A stretch of DNA of 64,000 nucleotides from Rhodospirillales bacterium (GCA_016699855.1 CP064988.1:3376501-3440500), one strand, 5' to 3'; shown: positions 7,962 to 17,700, counted from the stretch's first letter. Numbers and translations: made by a program. The notes: generated from the sequence alone by a model not told the origin.

Positions 7962-8981
7962 TCACGCCAGATCGTCGATGTCGTTCCGCAACGCCTGGCC
8001 CGCGCGCCATCGCGCGAGATTGTCGAGGAAGATATCGAAGATCGCCTCGTTCTGTCCCAGCGAGTGGCTGGCGGTGTGCGGCGAGACGATCACGTTGGGC
8101 ATGTCCCAGAGCGGTGACGCGGGGTCCAGCGGCTCGCGCTCGAAGACGTCGAGATAGGCACCGGCGAGCTTTCCGGACGCCAGCGCGGCGACGATGTCCC
8201 GTTCCACCGCCACTTCGCCGCGCGCGACGTTCACCAGGCAGGCGCCGTCGCGCATCGCCGCGAACGTGCGGGCGTCGGCGATTCCGCGGGTGAGCGGCGA
8301 CAGGGGGCAGCTCAGGATCAGCCAGTCGGCGCCCGGCAGGGACTCGCGCAAACGCTCGTAGGTGATCGTCGCGTCGCAAGGCGGCACCGGAGCCGCGACG
8401 CGGCGGACGCCGACAACCGTCATGCCGAGGACCTTCAGCAGCGTCGCGACGTTGCGGCCGATCGGACCCAGCCCGACGACCACGGCGCGCTGTCCCGCGA
8501 GATCACGCGGCGCGTTGGCGCCGAGGCGCTGCTCCCAGGCGTGCCGGCGCTGGGCGTCGGCCAGCGCCGGGAAGCGGCGGTTGAGCGCGATCACCGCGCC
8601 GAGGACACTGTGCGCGACCGTCACCGCCGTGGCGCCCGACCCCGTTGTGATCTTGACGCCACGCGCGCGCATGTCGCCGTAGATCGCCCGGTCTGCGCCG
8701 GCGGCGTGGATCTGGAACCATCTCAATCGAGGTGAACGGCGTACGACGTCGATGAAGGCGGCGAGCTCGGGCGTATGCGCGTCCTTGGTCGACCGGCCCG
8801 TGACCTCGCGGGTGATGAAGGCGATGTCGGCGTCGCAGGGACCGGCATCGGCCGCCGCGGCCTCGGCGGTCACGAACGCAAGTTCGGGCGCGGCCTCGGC
8901 GATGCGCGCGCCCCATGTCCGCAGCGCGTGCGCGGACAGCAGCAGCTGCAGCTTGTGTGGCGGCGGAGTCGGATCGCTCAT
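7962..8981 (-). CDS. D-2-hydroxyacid dehydrogenase (NAD(P)-binding)
   Basis: 339 aa protein of the D-isomer-specific 2-hydroxyacid dehydrogenase family, which interconverts 2-oxo acids and D-2-hydroxy acids. The NAD-binding motif is VVVGLGPIGRNVA (about 167-179). The catalytic triad is visible as Arg in NVARGEV, Glu in DVFEREPLD and His in SPHTASHS. It is the first gene of the leftward operon ending at 1433. A 157-bp divergent intergenic region separates it from the GMC oxidoreductase and presumably holds the operon promoter, though no clear boxes were recognised. Glyoxylate/hydroxypyruvate or phenylpyruvate-type substrates are all possible. Confidence 0.9.
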   Translation of the reverse strand: MSDPTPPPHKLQLLLSAHALRTWGARIAEAAPELAFVTAEAAAADAGPCDADIAFITREVTGRSTKDAHTPELAAFIDVVRRSPRLRWFQIHAAGADRAIYGDMRARGVKITTGSGATAVTVAHSVLGAVIALNRRFPALADAQRRHAWEQRLGANAPRDLAGQRAVVVGLGPIGRNVATLLKVLGMTVVGVRRVAAPVPPCDATITYERLRESLPGADWLILSCPLSPLTRGIADARTFAAMRDGACLVNVARGEVAVERDIVAALASGKLAGAYLDVFEREPLDPASPLWDMPNVIVSPHTASHSLGQNEAIFDIFLDNLARWRAGQALRNDIDDLA

Positions 8982-9138
8982 GGGCGTGTGGCGGACGCGG
9001 GATGCTCGATGCCGGTGGCGCGTGCCTGCGATGCGTCGTCCACCGCGGTCGACCCGCAGCCTTCCATGCGTCCGGCGCGAATGCTAGCGTTTTTGGACGG
9101 TGGCCGCGCGGCGCGGGACGCCGTGGAGGGATGCGGTT

Positions 9139-10847
9139 TTGTCATACGACTACATCATCGTCGGCGGCGGCTCGGCCGGCTCCGTGATGGCCAACCGGCT
9201 GTCGGCGCGCGGCGCGAACAAAGTGCTGGTGTGCGAGGCCGGGCAGGACACGCCGCCGGGCGCGGAGCCGCCGGAGATTCTCGACAGCTACTCCGGGACC
9301 GCCTACATCGACCCGCGCTTCCACTGGACCGACCTGAAGGTCACCACGCAGGTGGTCTCGCACAACAATCCGCACGAGGTCCGTCCGCCGCTGCGCAAAT
9401 ACGTGCAGGCGCGCGTCCTGGGCGGCGGTTCGTCGATCAACGGCCAGATGGCGAACCGCGGCGCGCCCACCGACTACGCCGAATGGGAGGCGCGCGGCGC
9501 CGCGGCTGGAACTGGGACGGCGTGCTGCCGTACTTCAAGAAGATCGAACGCGACGAGGATTTCGACGGGCCGTACCACGGCAAGGACGGCCACATCCCGG
9601 TGCGCCGCATCTTCCAGGACAAGTGGACCGGCCACGCGCGCGCCGTCGCCAAGGCGTGCGAGGAGGCGGGCTATCCCTACCTCCCGGACCAGAACGGCGA
9701 GTTCGTGGACGGCCATTTCCCGATCACGATCTCGAACAGCGGGGAGCGGCGCGTGTCGGCGGCGATGGGCTACCTCAACGCCGACGTGCGCAAGCGGCCC
9801 AACCTGACGATCTCGACCGACACGCAGGTGGCGGCGCTGCTGTTCGAGGGCACGGCGTGCGTCGGCGTGCGCGCCATCGTCGCCGGCAAGGAGGTCGAGT
9901 TCCGCGGGCGCGAGATCATCCTCTCGTGCGGCGCGATCCATAGTCCGGCGCATCTCATGCGCGCGGGCATCGGCCCGGTCGGCCAACTGCACGACCTCGG
10001 TATTCCCGTCGTGGCGGCGCTGCCCGGCGTCGGCCAGCGGCTGATGGACCATCCGTCGATCGCCCTTGCGTCCTTCCTGCGGCCCGACGCGCGCGTCGAG
10101 AACGCGGTGACGCGGCGCCACCTGCTTGTCGGGCTGCGGTATTCCTCGGGCATGGAGGGGATTCCGAAGGGCGACATGTTCGTCGCCATGGTCGGCAAAT
10201 CGGCGTGGCACGCCATCGGCGAGCAGATCGCCTCGTTCCTGATCTTCATCAACAAGACCTATTCCGAGACCGGCCAGGTGAAGCTGGCCTCGCGCGATTG
10301 GCGCGCCGAGCCGGTGGTCGAGTTCAACCTCCTGTCGGACAAGCGCGACCTCGATCGGCTGATGTCGGGCTTCCGCAAGATGGCGGCGCTACAGGAGAGC
10401 GCGCCGATGCGCGCGGTGGCCAGCGATCCGTTCCCCGCCAGCTACGGCGACCGTGTGAAGCAGGTCGGCGCCATCACGTTGAAGAACAAGGTGCTCACCG
10501 CCGTCGGCGCGAAGCTGCTCGACGGTCCGGCGGCGCTGCGCCGTCACATCATCGAGAAGTACGTGCTCGACGGCTTCTCCTACGAGCAGGTGATGAACGA
10601 CGACGACGCGCTGGAGTCGTTCGTGAAGAAGGCCGCCGTGGGCGTCTGGCACGCCTCCTGCACCTGCCGGATGGGACGCGCCGACGATCCGATGGCGGTC
10701 ACGGACAATTCCGGGCGCGTGCGCGGCGTGCAGGGGTTGCGGGTGGTCGACGCCTCGCTGTTCCCCGTCGTGCCCTGCGCCAACACCAACTTCCCGACGT
10801 TCATGACGGCGGAGAAGATCGCCGACGCGGTCCTCGCCGGTCATTGA
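9139..10847 (+). pseudogene. GMC family FAD oxidoreductase, single-base frameshift
   Basis: The conceptual protein is about 569 aa, the normal length for choline dehydrogenase/alcohol oxidase relatives. The start is taken as TTG at 9139, eight bases after a ggaggg ribosome site. The FAD motif YIIVGGGSAGSVMANRL is at the N-terminus and VLGGGSSINGQ near residue 100. At about 9505 the reading frame changes: GWNWDGVLPYFKKIERD continues one frame back, consistent with loss of one base. The rest is intact, including the catalytic histidine in GVWHASCTCRMG and the partner asparagine in CANTNFPTFMTAEK. Either a very recent pseudogene or a sequence error. Confidence 0.88.
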
Positions 10848-10924
10848 TGCGCCGCGGACTTCCGCAGGCGCCTGAAGGCCTCTAACCTCCGCTGCGTTTC
10901 GCCAGACAATCGGGAAATCCGACG

Positions 10925-12688
10925 ATGAACGCTCCCGCCGATCTCGCCGTCGCCGCGCGCCAGACCGCCGTCGACTGGCTCGCCACCTTCGAGCGTGCGC
11001 TCGCCGCCGGCGACGCGGCTGCGCTCGCTGCGATGTTCGCGGGCGAGGCGCACTGGCGCGACGTGCTCGCGTTCACGTGGCGGCTCCAGACGACGAGCGG
11101 CGGCGGCGCGATCGCGGCCGCGTTGCTTCCGACACTCGGGAGCGTCAAGCCGGCGGGGTTCCACCTTCCCGAGGGTCGTTCGTCACCGCGCCGCGTGCGT
11201 CGTGCGGGCATCGATTGCGTCGAGGTGGTGTTCGCCTTCACGACCGCCAGCGGGCAGGCCAACGGCGCGTTGCGGCTGGTGCGCGACGCCGGCGCCGGCC
11301 CGTGGCGCGCCTGGGTGCTGCTCACGACGCTGGAGACGCTGCACGGCCATCCCGATCCGAGATGGCACGCGATGGGCGACGCCGACGCGCTGCCGCGCGA
11401 TTTCGGTGGCGAGACATGGCTCGACCGGCGCCGCCGCGCGCGCGCCTACGACGACCGCGATCCAACGGTGCTGGTGGTGGGTGGCGGACAGGCCGGCCTC
11501 GCGATCGCCGCGCGGCTCGGGCATCTCGGTGTCGACACGCTGATCGTCGAGCGCAATCAGCGCATCGGCGACAACTGGCGCCGGCGCTACCGCTCGTTGA
11601 CGTTGCACAACGAGACGCATGTCAACCACATGCCGTACATGCCGTTCCCGCCGACCTGGCCGGTGTTCATTCCCAAGGACAAGCTGGCGAACTGGCTCGA
11701 ATCGTACGCCGAGAACCTCGAGCTGAACTGCTGGACCGGGACGGAGCTGGTGCGCGGGTCCTACGACGCGACCGCCGGACGATGGGGTATCACGCTGCGC
11801 CGCGACGGGGTGGAGCGCGCGATGCGGCCCCGGCATATCGTGTTCGCCACAGGCGTCAGCGCGACGCCGGTGTGGCCGCATGTGCCGGGCCTCGATGCTT
11901 TCGCGGGCAGGGTGGTCCATTCCGGCGACTACACCGACGGCGCGGAATGGAAGGGCCGCAAGACGATCGTGCTGGGCACCGGCACCAGCGGCCACGACGT
12001 CGCGCAGGACCTCCAAGCCGCCGGCGCCGACGTGACAATCGTGCAGCGCAGCCCGACCTACGTCGTGAGCCTGCGCGAGGCGCAGAAGGTCTACTCGATG
12101 TATTCGGAGGGCCTGCCGTTCGAGGATTGCGATCTGCTGGCGGCGGCGACGCCCTACGACGTGCTGAAGCGTTCCTACCAGTTGTCGACCGCCGAGATGC
12201 GCGCCAACGACGCGCCGCTGCTGGCCGGGCTGGAACGGCGTGGGTTCAAACTGACATACGGCGAGGACGATACCGGCTTCCAGATGATGTATCTGCGCCG
12301 CGGCGGCGGGTACTACTTCAACGTCGGCTGCTCCGGGTTGATCGCCGACGGCAAGGTACGTCTGTTGCAGTACGACTCCATCGACCGCTTCGAACGCGGC
12401 GGCGCGCGGTTGAAGGATGGCACGGAGCTGCCGGCCGAACTGCTCGTGGTCGCCACCGGCTACGAGAACCAGCAGGAGATGGCGCGGCGCCATCTCGGCG
12501 AGGATGTCGCCGAGCGCATCGGTCCGGTGTGGGGCTTCGACGACGGCGGCGAGCTGCGCAACATGTGGCGGCGCACGGCGCAGCCGGGACTGTGGTTCAC
12601 CGCCGGCAGCCTGGCGCAGTGCCGCATCTACTCGCGCTACCTCGCGCTGCAGATCAAGGCGGTCGAGGATGGACTCCTGCCGGCCTGA
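10925..12688 (+). CDS. NTF2-like domain fused to flavin-containing monooxygenase
   Basis: 587 aa. Residues 1-150 form an NTF2/SnoaL-like alpha+beta domain (WLATFERALAAGDAAAL, then VEVVFAFTTASGQANG). From about 180 to the end is a class B flavoprotein monooxygenase of the CzcO/YUCCA type. It shows the FAD motif VLVVGGGQAGLAIAARL, the region HNETHVNHMPYMPFPP, the NADPH motif VLGTGTSGHDVAQDL and the FATGVS and VVATGYENQ signatures. Such enzymes oxygenate ketones, amines or indole compounds. It follows the GMC oxidoreductase by 77 bp on the same strand, so oxidation of an alcohol then oxygenation of its carbonyl product is possible but inferred. Confidence 0.9.
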   Translation: MNAPADLAVAARQTAVDWLATFERALAAGDAAALAAMFAGEAHWRDVLAFTWRLQTTSGGGAIAAALLPTLGSVKPAGFHLPEGRSSPRRVRRAGIDCVEVVFAFTTASGQANGALRLVRDAGAGPWRAWVLLTTLETLHGHPDPRWHAMGDADALPRDFGGETWLDRRRRARAYDDRDPTVLVVGGGQAGLAIAARLGHLGVDTLIVERNQRIGDNWRRRYRSLTLHNETHVNHMPYMPFPPTWPVFIPKDKLANWLESYAENLELNCWTGTELVRGSYDATAGRWGITLRRDGVERAMRPRHIVFATGVSATPVWPHVPGLDAFAGRVVHSGDYTDGAEWKGRKTIVLGTGTSGHDVAQDLQAAGADVTIVQRSPTYVVSLREAQKVYSMYSEGLPFEDCDLLAAATPYDVLKRSYQLSTAEMRANDAPLLAGLERRGFKLTYGEDDTGFQMMYLRRGGGYYFNVGCSGLIADGKVRLLQYDSIDRFERGGARLKDGTELPAELLVVATGYENQQEMARRHLGEDVAERIGPVWGFDDGGELRNMWRRTAQPGLWFTAGSLAQCRIYSRYLALQIKAVEDGLLPA

Positions 12689-12706
12689 CCGGCGCGTCGC
12701 GTGTTC

Positions 12707-13840
12707 CTACGCGCCTGCGGTCGCGAGGAACCAGTCCAAAATCCCGGCGTTGGCGTCGCGCGGGTAGGTGTGGGCGAGATCCTCGATCTCGCGGTGGACG
12801 ACGAGGGCGCCCTCCCCCTCCAAGGCATCACGCGCGTCGCGGGCCATCTCCGCTGGGAACATCCAGTCGCGCGCGCCGTGGACGATGTGGATCGGCAGGC
12901 CGCGCACGCGGCCGGCGTCGGCGAACGCCGTCAGCATCGGATGGAAGCTGGCCGCCACCGGCGCCAGATGCGTGAAGCGGCATCCCGCGCGCAGGCCGAG
13001 GACGTAGGTGAACGTGCCGCCGTCGCTCATGCCCGTCAGAAGCGCCCGCTTCGAGTCGATGTTCCAGTGGCCGGCGACGTGGTCGACCATGCGGTCGATG
13101 TTGGGGCCGTCTACTTCCGGCTCCATCAGGGACCAGGTCGAACCGATCGCGGTCGGGGCGAGGACGACGAGGCCGCGCGAGCGCGCCTCGCGCACCCAGC
13201 TCCAGAGGAACGCTCCGCCGTTGCCGCTGCCGCCATGCATCGCGACGACCAGCGGCCAGGCGCGCGCGGCGTCGTAGTATTCCGGCACGTAGAGCGAGAA
13301 CACGCCGCGCGCGCCGGCGGGGCCACCGAGATGCACCACGCCGACCTCGTCGCGCGTCGCGTCGGCGGCGGCGAGCCGGTCCGCCAGCGCGGAGTCGCTA
13401 CGCGCTGCGGGCTCGAGGAAGAAATGGCTGACGGGTTTCAGATGCGCCGACATCGGATAGAGCGCCTCGGCGGCGCGGGCGTAGGCCCGCAACGCCCGGT
13501 ACGCGGCCGGAAGCGGCTGCGGCGAGTCGCCGGCCGCGCGGAGGCCCGCGACCCCGTCTGCCACGGCCTCGGCGGCGTTCTCGAGACATTCGCGCACCGG
13601 ACCGAGGCGTTCCGGCCACGCCAACGATCGCGACGTCGCGAGGGCTGCGGCGAGGCCGTCGTCGCGGCCGGCTAACGCATCGACCAGCCGCGACAGCGTG
13701 TCTGGCGCGAGATGGCGTGCCGCGAATTCCAGCGCGTGCAGCGCGCGCAACGTCGCCGGCACCAGCCGGGCGATCGCGTCCACAGCCGATTTGTTGTCCG
13801 TGCTCAAAGCGGCCATCCCCTCGAAGGCGGCGGACGCCAT
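12707..13840 (-). CDS. Alpha/beta hydrolase (PHB depolymerase/esterase-like)
   Basis: About 377 aa. The C-terminal half (about 140-377) is an alpha/beta hydrolase: VVAMHGGSGNGG forms the oxyanion loop, GMSDGGTF carries the nucleophile serine, and the final histidine is in LAHTYPRDANAG near the end. This pattern matches polyhydroxybutyrate depolymerase/phospholipase-carboxylesterase relatives. The first 130 residues are a helical, leucine- and alanine-rich region I do not recognise. No signal peptide is seen, so it probably acts in the cytoplasm. The start is uncertain: ATGs at 13867, 13840 and 13816 are all in frame and none has a strong ribosome site. It is convergent with the monooxygenase gene. 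Confidence 0.8.
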   Translation of the reverse strand: MASAAFEGMAALSTDNKSAVDAIARLVPATLRALHALEFAARHLAPDTLSRLVDALAGRDDGLAAALATSRSLAWPERLGPVRECLENAAEAVADGVAGLRAAGDSPQPLPAAYRALRAYARAAEALYPMSAHLKPVSHFFLEPAARSDSALADRLAAADATRDEVGVVHLGGPAGARGVFSLYVPEYYDAARAWPLVVAMHGGSGNGGAFLWSWVREARSRGLVVLAPTAIGSTWSLMEPEVDGPNIDRMVDHVAGHWNIDSKRALLTGMSDGGTFTYVLGLRAGCRFTHLAPVAASFHPMLTAFADAGRVRGLPIHIVHGARDWMFPAEMARDARDALEGEGALVVHREIEDLAHTYPRDANAGILDWFLATAGA

Positions 13841-13943
13841 GAGAACGCCGCACGGGCGGCGGCGCAACCCCGGTGCCGCGTCCGCACGACGGAGTCACGC
13901 GCCACGGCCACCGACGGCGCGGCGCCTCGTGTCGCGTGGTGCG

Positions 13944-14399
13944 CTAGATACGGTAGGCCTGCCGCGCGAGAAGCTTCCAGTCCGCGCCCTGCTTCTGCCA
14001 GACCATCAGGATGCCGATCTTGATCGCGGTGGTCTTGCCGTCGCTCAGCGTCTCGCCCGTGAGCACGTGGCGCGCGATGGCGTTGTTGCCCACGACCTTG
14101 ACGGTGGCGTCCGATAGCGTGATGAAATTCCACGTCGTCTTGCCGCTGGTCGAGGCGGCGATGAACTCGGCTTTGGTCTCGAGCCGCCCGGCGGAATGGC
14201 CGTAGCTCATCTGATCGGCGCACAGCGCTTCGAACTTCGCCTTGTCGGCCTTCAGCATCGCGTTCCGGAACGCCTCGACGGCGGCGGCGACCGCGGCGTC
14301 GTCACCGGCCTGCGCCAGCGCCGCGCGTCCGGAGCCCGTGGCGATCACGGCCAGCGCGCCCGCGCCGGCGAGTGTCAGATGACGTCGGATCATGTTCAT
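13944..14399 (-). CDS. Secreted NTF2-like (DUF4440) protein
   Basis: 151 aa. The start is the ATG at 14399; upstream in-frame sequence is arginine-rich and unlikely to be translated. The N-terminus IRRHLTLAGAGALAVIATG then an Ala-Gln-Ala cleavage site looks like a signal peptide, with a twin-arginine that could direct Tat export. The mature part is an NTF2/SnoaL-type fold: AFRNAMLKADKAKFEALC, then HVLTGETLSDGKT and ILMVWQKQGADWKLLARQAYR. Members bind small ligands or act as isomerases/dehydratases, and most are uncharacterised. It is transcribed in the same direction as the esterase and the MFS gene. Confidence 0.85.
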   Translation of the reverse strand: MNMIRRHLTLAGAGALAVIATGSGRAALAQAGDDAAVAAAVEAFRNAMLKADKAKFEALCADQMSYGHSAGRLETKAEFIAASTSGKTTWNFITLSDATVKVVGNNAIARHVLTGETLSDGKTTAIKIGILMVWQKQGADWKLLARQAYRI

Positions 14400-14499
14400 C
14401 GGCGTTTTCCTTCCCTGCGTCGATCTGCGTCGACGCCGGAGCCTAAACCCGTTCGATAGGAACGGAAAACCGTCGTTTCGGCGTTCCGTCCGTCCGCGC

Positions 14500-15909
14500 T
14501 CACGCGGCCCGACGCCGGACGAGGCCATGGACGCCGACCGCGAGGACCGGCAGCGCGCCGATCAGGAAGCCGACGCGGTAGCCGCCGGTCAACGCCAGCG
14601 CCGCGCTGAAGATCAGCGGCAGGAGGAGCGAGCCGGCGTCGCCGAAGGCCAGAACGACGCCGGTTGTGGCGCCGATGCGTCCGCTGGGCGACAGGCGGGC
14701 GACCTCGGCCAGCAGCACTCCGTGCCAACTCACCGCGGTGGCGCTGAACACGGCGGCGACCACGATGATCAGCCAGGTCGGCCATCCCTGGTCGAGCGCC
14801 GCCGTGAGCGCCGCCGCGCCGGACATCGTCAATCCCAGCGCCGAGAGCAGCGTATGCGGCCGCACGAAGCGCGAGGCCACCCAGCCCCAGCCGATGCGGG
14901 CCGGCACGGCGACGGCGATGGCGATCGCGAAGGCGAGGCCGGCCGTCGCGAGGTCGCGGCTGAGACCCTGGACGAGGTAGAGGACGAAGAAGCCGGTGAA
15001 GAGCGCCTGGAGCCCGACGAACGCGAACATGGTGAAGCACAACAGGCGGAGCGCCGGCACCTGGATCACCGAGCGGATGTTGCTGCGCATGTCGGCCGGC
15101 GACAGCGACTGCGCTGGGTTCCGGTCGGTATCGAAGCCGGCGCGCAGCGGCTGCAGCGCCAGCGCGGTCGCCACGCAGATCGCGGCGATGCACAGCATCG
15201 CGGCCTGCCAGCCGACCGCGTCGACCAGCGCCGGCGCCGTGACGCCGGCCAGCATCAGGCCGGCGGGCACCCCGGTCTGCTTCAGCGAGAAGATCAGCGG
15301 CGCAAGCCGCGGCGGCGAGAAGCGACCGAGGAGATGGGAACTGGACGGCGTCGACACCGCCTGGCCGAGACCGGCCGCGAACGCGCCCGGCACGAACGCC
15401 ACCAGCGCGCCGGTGGCGCTCACCGCCAGGCCACCGCCGAGGAACAGCATGCCGATCTGGGTCATCCGCAGCGCGCCGTAGCGCAGGATGAATCCGCCGC
15501 AGCCGAGCGTCGACAGGAAGGCCGACGCCGACGACAGGCTCAGGAACACGCCGACCAGCGCGGGGCTGATACCCAGGTCGGCGACGATGGCGGGCGCGAT
15601 GAGGGGGACGACCGACCGTCCAAGGGTCGCGAATGTCTGTTGGGCGAGCATCGCGGCGAGCGCGATCTGAAGCTGCGAAATCGGTCCGCTCCCTGGGGCG
15701 CCATCGGATTCCGGCCCGCGGTCGACGACCGCCGGCGCATGACGCGCGCCACGCGACGGTACGGCGGAAGGGACGGTCGCCGCAACGCCGGCGCGGGTGG
15801 GGTCTGCCTTGCCGGATGTCCGTGGCGGGTGTTCAGTGGCGCGCGTTACGCGACCATGACCCGATAGAGGATCGACATGCACGCCACGGGCGACCATTTC
15901 CACGGCCAT
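14500..15909 (-). CDS. MFS transporter
   Basis: Major facilitator superfamily permease with about 12 membrane helices, from ISQLQIALAAML to the cytoplasmic C-terminal tail GLVRRRAA. Loop 2-3 carries GGFILRYGALRM, and helix 5 has LKQTGVPAGLMLAG, a pattern common in MFS sugar/acid transporters. The start is doubtful. The longest frame begins at 15909 but has a 75-residue non-membrane head that would overlap the divergent amidohydrolase start by 33 bp. The next in-frame ATG, at 15651, falls inside what looks like helix 1. The true start is probably between these, or its codon has been lost. The substrate is unknown. Confidence 0.82.
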   Translation of the reverse strand: MAVEMVARGVHVDPLSGHGRVTRATEHPPRTSGKADPTRAGVAATVPSAVPSRGARHAPAVVDRGPESDGAPGSGPISQLQIALAAMLAQQTFATLGRSVVPLIAPAIVADLGISPALVGVFLSLSSASAFLSTLGCGGFILRYGALRMTQIGMLFLGGGLAVSATGALVAFVPGAFAAGLGQAVSTPSSSHLLGRFSPPRLAPLIFSLKQTGVPAGLMLAGVTAPALVDAVGWQAAMLCIAAICVATALALQPLRAGFDTDRNPAQSLSPADMRSNIRSVIQVPALRLLCFTMFAFVGLQALFTGFFVLYLVQGLSRDLATAGLAFAIAIAVAVPARIGWGWVASRFVRPHTLLSALGLTMSGAAALTAALDQGWPTWLIIVVAAVFSATAVSWHGVLLAEVARLSPSGRIGATTGVVLAFGDAGSLLLPLIFSAALALTGGYRVGFLIGALPVLAVGVHGLVRRRAA

Positions 15910-16944
15910 CCTGCCGGCGTCGCGTTCATCGGTTGCGGACCCGCCGCTGAGCCGGGCGCGCCCGCGCCTTCACCGAGGCATCGCCGCCGCGAGGTCGTCG
16001 TCGGCGGCCGGCGCGTGAGGACGGTGGACATCCACGCCCACTGCGCCGTGCCGGAGGCGATGGCGCTGATGGGCCTGCGGGTGGCGCCGCACGCGCTGCT
16101 GATGTCCGACACGGCGGACCGCCTGCGGTCGATGGACGAGCAGGGCATCGACGTCGAGGCGCTCAGCATCAACCCCTACTGGTACGGCGCGGACCGCGAT
16201 GTCGGCGCGGCGTTGATCGCGCTGCAGAACGACAAACTCGCGGAGATCTGCTCCCTCGAGCCGGAACGGTTCACGGCCTTCGCGAGCGTGGCGCTGCAGC
16301 ATCCCGACCTCGCGGTCGAGCAACTTGAGCACGCCGTCCGGAAGCTCGGCCTACGCGGCGTGGCGGTCGGCGGCAGCGTCGAGGGCGAGGAACTGGCGTC
16401 GCCGCGGTTCCATCCGTTCTGGGCGAAGGCGGAGGCGCTCGGCGCGCTGGTGTTCATCCATCCGCAGGGCACAAGGGAGCTCGAGCCGAGCGGCCGGCTC
16501 GGCGGCAACGGCCTGCTGACCAACACGATCGGCAATCCACTGGAGACCACGATCGCGCTGTCGCATCTGATTTTCGAGGGCACGCTCGACCGATATCCGG
16601 CGTTGAAGATCTGTGCCGCCCACGGCGGCGGGTATCTCCCGTCCTACGCGGCGCGCTCCGACGCCGTGTGTTCGACTTTTCCCGATCGCGTCGGGCCGAC
16701 GCCGATGAAGAAGCCGACGGAGTACCTCAAGCAGCTCTACTTCGATTCCATCGTCTTCACGCCGGAGGCGCTGCGCCATCTCATCGCCGAGACCGGGGCG
16801 GGCCAGATCGTGATGGGCACGGACTATCCGTTCCCGTGGACGAGCACGTCGGTCGACCACATCCTCGCCACGCCGGGATTGAGCGACGCCGAGCGCGCCG
16901 CCATTCTCGGCGGCACGGCGGCGAGGTTGCTCGGGATCGAGTAG
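15877..16944 (+). CDS. Amidohydrolase family protein (ACMSD-like)
   Basis: 355 aa metal-dependent TIM-barrel enzyme of the amidohydrolase_2 group, which includes aminocarboxymuconate-semialdehyde decarboxylase. Metal ligands are visible as HxH in TVDIHAHCAVP (about 50-60), His in VFIHPQG, His in CAAHGGGYLPSY and Asp in MGTDYPFPW. ACMSD-like enzymes decarboxylate or hydrolyse aromatic-derived acids. The first 45 residues are not typical and the start may lie further in. It diverges from the MFS transporter, suggesting uptake and processing of one substrate. It is convergent with the nitroreductase, with only 13 bp between them. Confidence 0.88.
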   Translation: MHATGDHFHGHPAGVAFIGCGPAAEPGAPAPSPRHRRREVVVGGRRVRTVDIHAHCAVPEAMALMGLRVAPHALLMSDTADRLRSMDEQGIDVEALSINPYWYGADRDVGAALIALQNDKLAEICSLEPERFTAFASVALQHPDLAVEQLEHAVRKLGLRGVAVGGSVEGEELASPRFHPFWAKAEALGALVFIHPQGTRELEPSGRLGGNGLLTNTIGNPLETTIALSHLIFEGTLDRYPALKICAAHGGGYLPSYAARSDAVCSTFPDRVGPTPMKKPTEYLKQLYFDSIVFTPEALRHLIAETGAGQIVMGTDYPFPWTSTSVDHILATPGLSDAERAAILGGTAARLLGIE

Positions 16945-16957
16945 GCGACCGGTCCCG

Positions 16958-17596
16958 CTATCCGGCCCGGTACGGCTGTCCCCAACGCTCCGAGAACACG
17001 ACCTCCGACAGTTCGCCGCGGCCCACGGGCCCGAACTTCCCCATGGGATAGCCGATCGGCAGGATGGCGTAGGAGTGCACGCCTTCCGGCAGGCCGAGCG
17101 CCGCCTCGGCCTCCTTCTCGAAGAGCAGATGGCGCGTGGTCAGGGTCGAGCCGAGGCCGAGCGCTCTGGCCGCCAGCAGCATGTTCTGCACCGCCGGATA
17201 GATCGAGGCGCCCGCCATCCGGTTCGGCGTCGGGCCGTCCTCGAGGCAGGCGACGATCCACACCGGCGCCTCGTGGAAGTGCTCGGTCAGATATTCGACC
17301 GCGTGGTGCTGGCGCTGGAACCGCTCCTTGGTCACGCCCGGCGGCGTCGGGCTGCTGGCGTAGCGCGGTCCGATCACCTCGTCGAAGGCGCGCTTGTAGA
17401 ACACTTGCACCGCCTTCTTGACCGCCGGATCCTTGATCACAAGAAAGCGCCATTTCTGCGCGTTGCCGCCGTTGGCGGCGGAGATGCCGGCCTCGAGGAT
17501 CTTGACGATCAACTCCTCCGGCACCGGGTCCGGACGCAGCCGGCGCATGGCGCGCGTCGTGCGCATGATCTCGAACACATCGTTGTCGTCCGGCAT
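16958..17596 (-). CDS. Nitroreductase family protein
   Basis: 212 aa FMN-dependent NAD(P)H oxidoreductase. Typical landmarks are the N-terminal MRTTRAMRRLRPDPVPEE, AGISAANGGNAQKWRFLVI for FMN contact, SIYPAVQNMLLAARALGLGS in the middle, and ILPIGYPMGKFGPVGRG near the C-terminus. Family members reduce nitroaromatics, quinones or enones. It stands alone on its strand between two amidohydrolases. A 104-bp divergent region to its right presumably carries promoters for it and for the next amidohydrolase. Confidence 0.9.
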   Translation of the reverse strand: MPDDNDVFEIMRTTRAMRRLRPDPVPEELIVKILEAGISAANGGNAQKWRFLVIKDPAVKKAVQVFYKRAFDEVIGPRYASSPTPPGVTKERFQRQHHAVEYLTEHFHEAPVWIVACLEDGPTPNRMAGASIYPAVQNMLLAARALGLGSTLTTRHLLFEKEAEAALGLPEGVHSYAILPIGYPMGKFGPVGRGELSEVVFSERWGQPYRAG

Positions 17597-17700
17597 GGCG
17601 TTCCCTTCCTTTGGCCCGTCCGCTGCGGGCGCGGGCCGTAGTCTGGGGCCGGGCGCGGAAACGCGCTAGCCTGCGCCGCCGGGTGAGGGAGGAAGCCGCT

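Noticed and set aside
12701..13675. Plus-strand open frame across the esterase
   Set aside because: It is the complement of the alpha/beta hydrolase, which has its catalytic motifs in order; the plus-strand translation has none.
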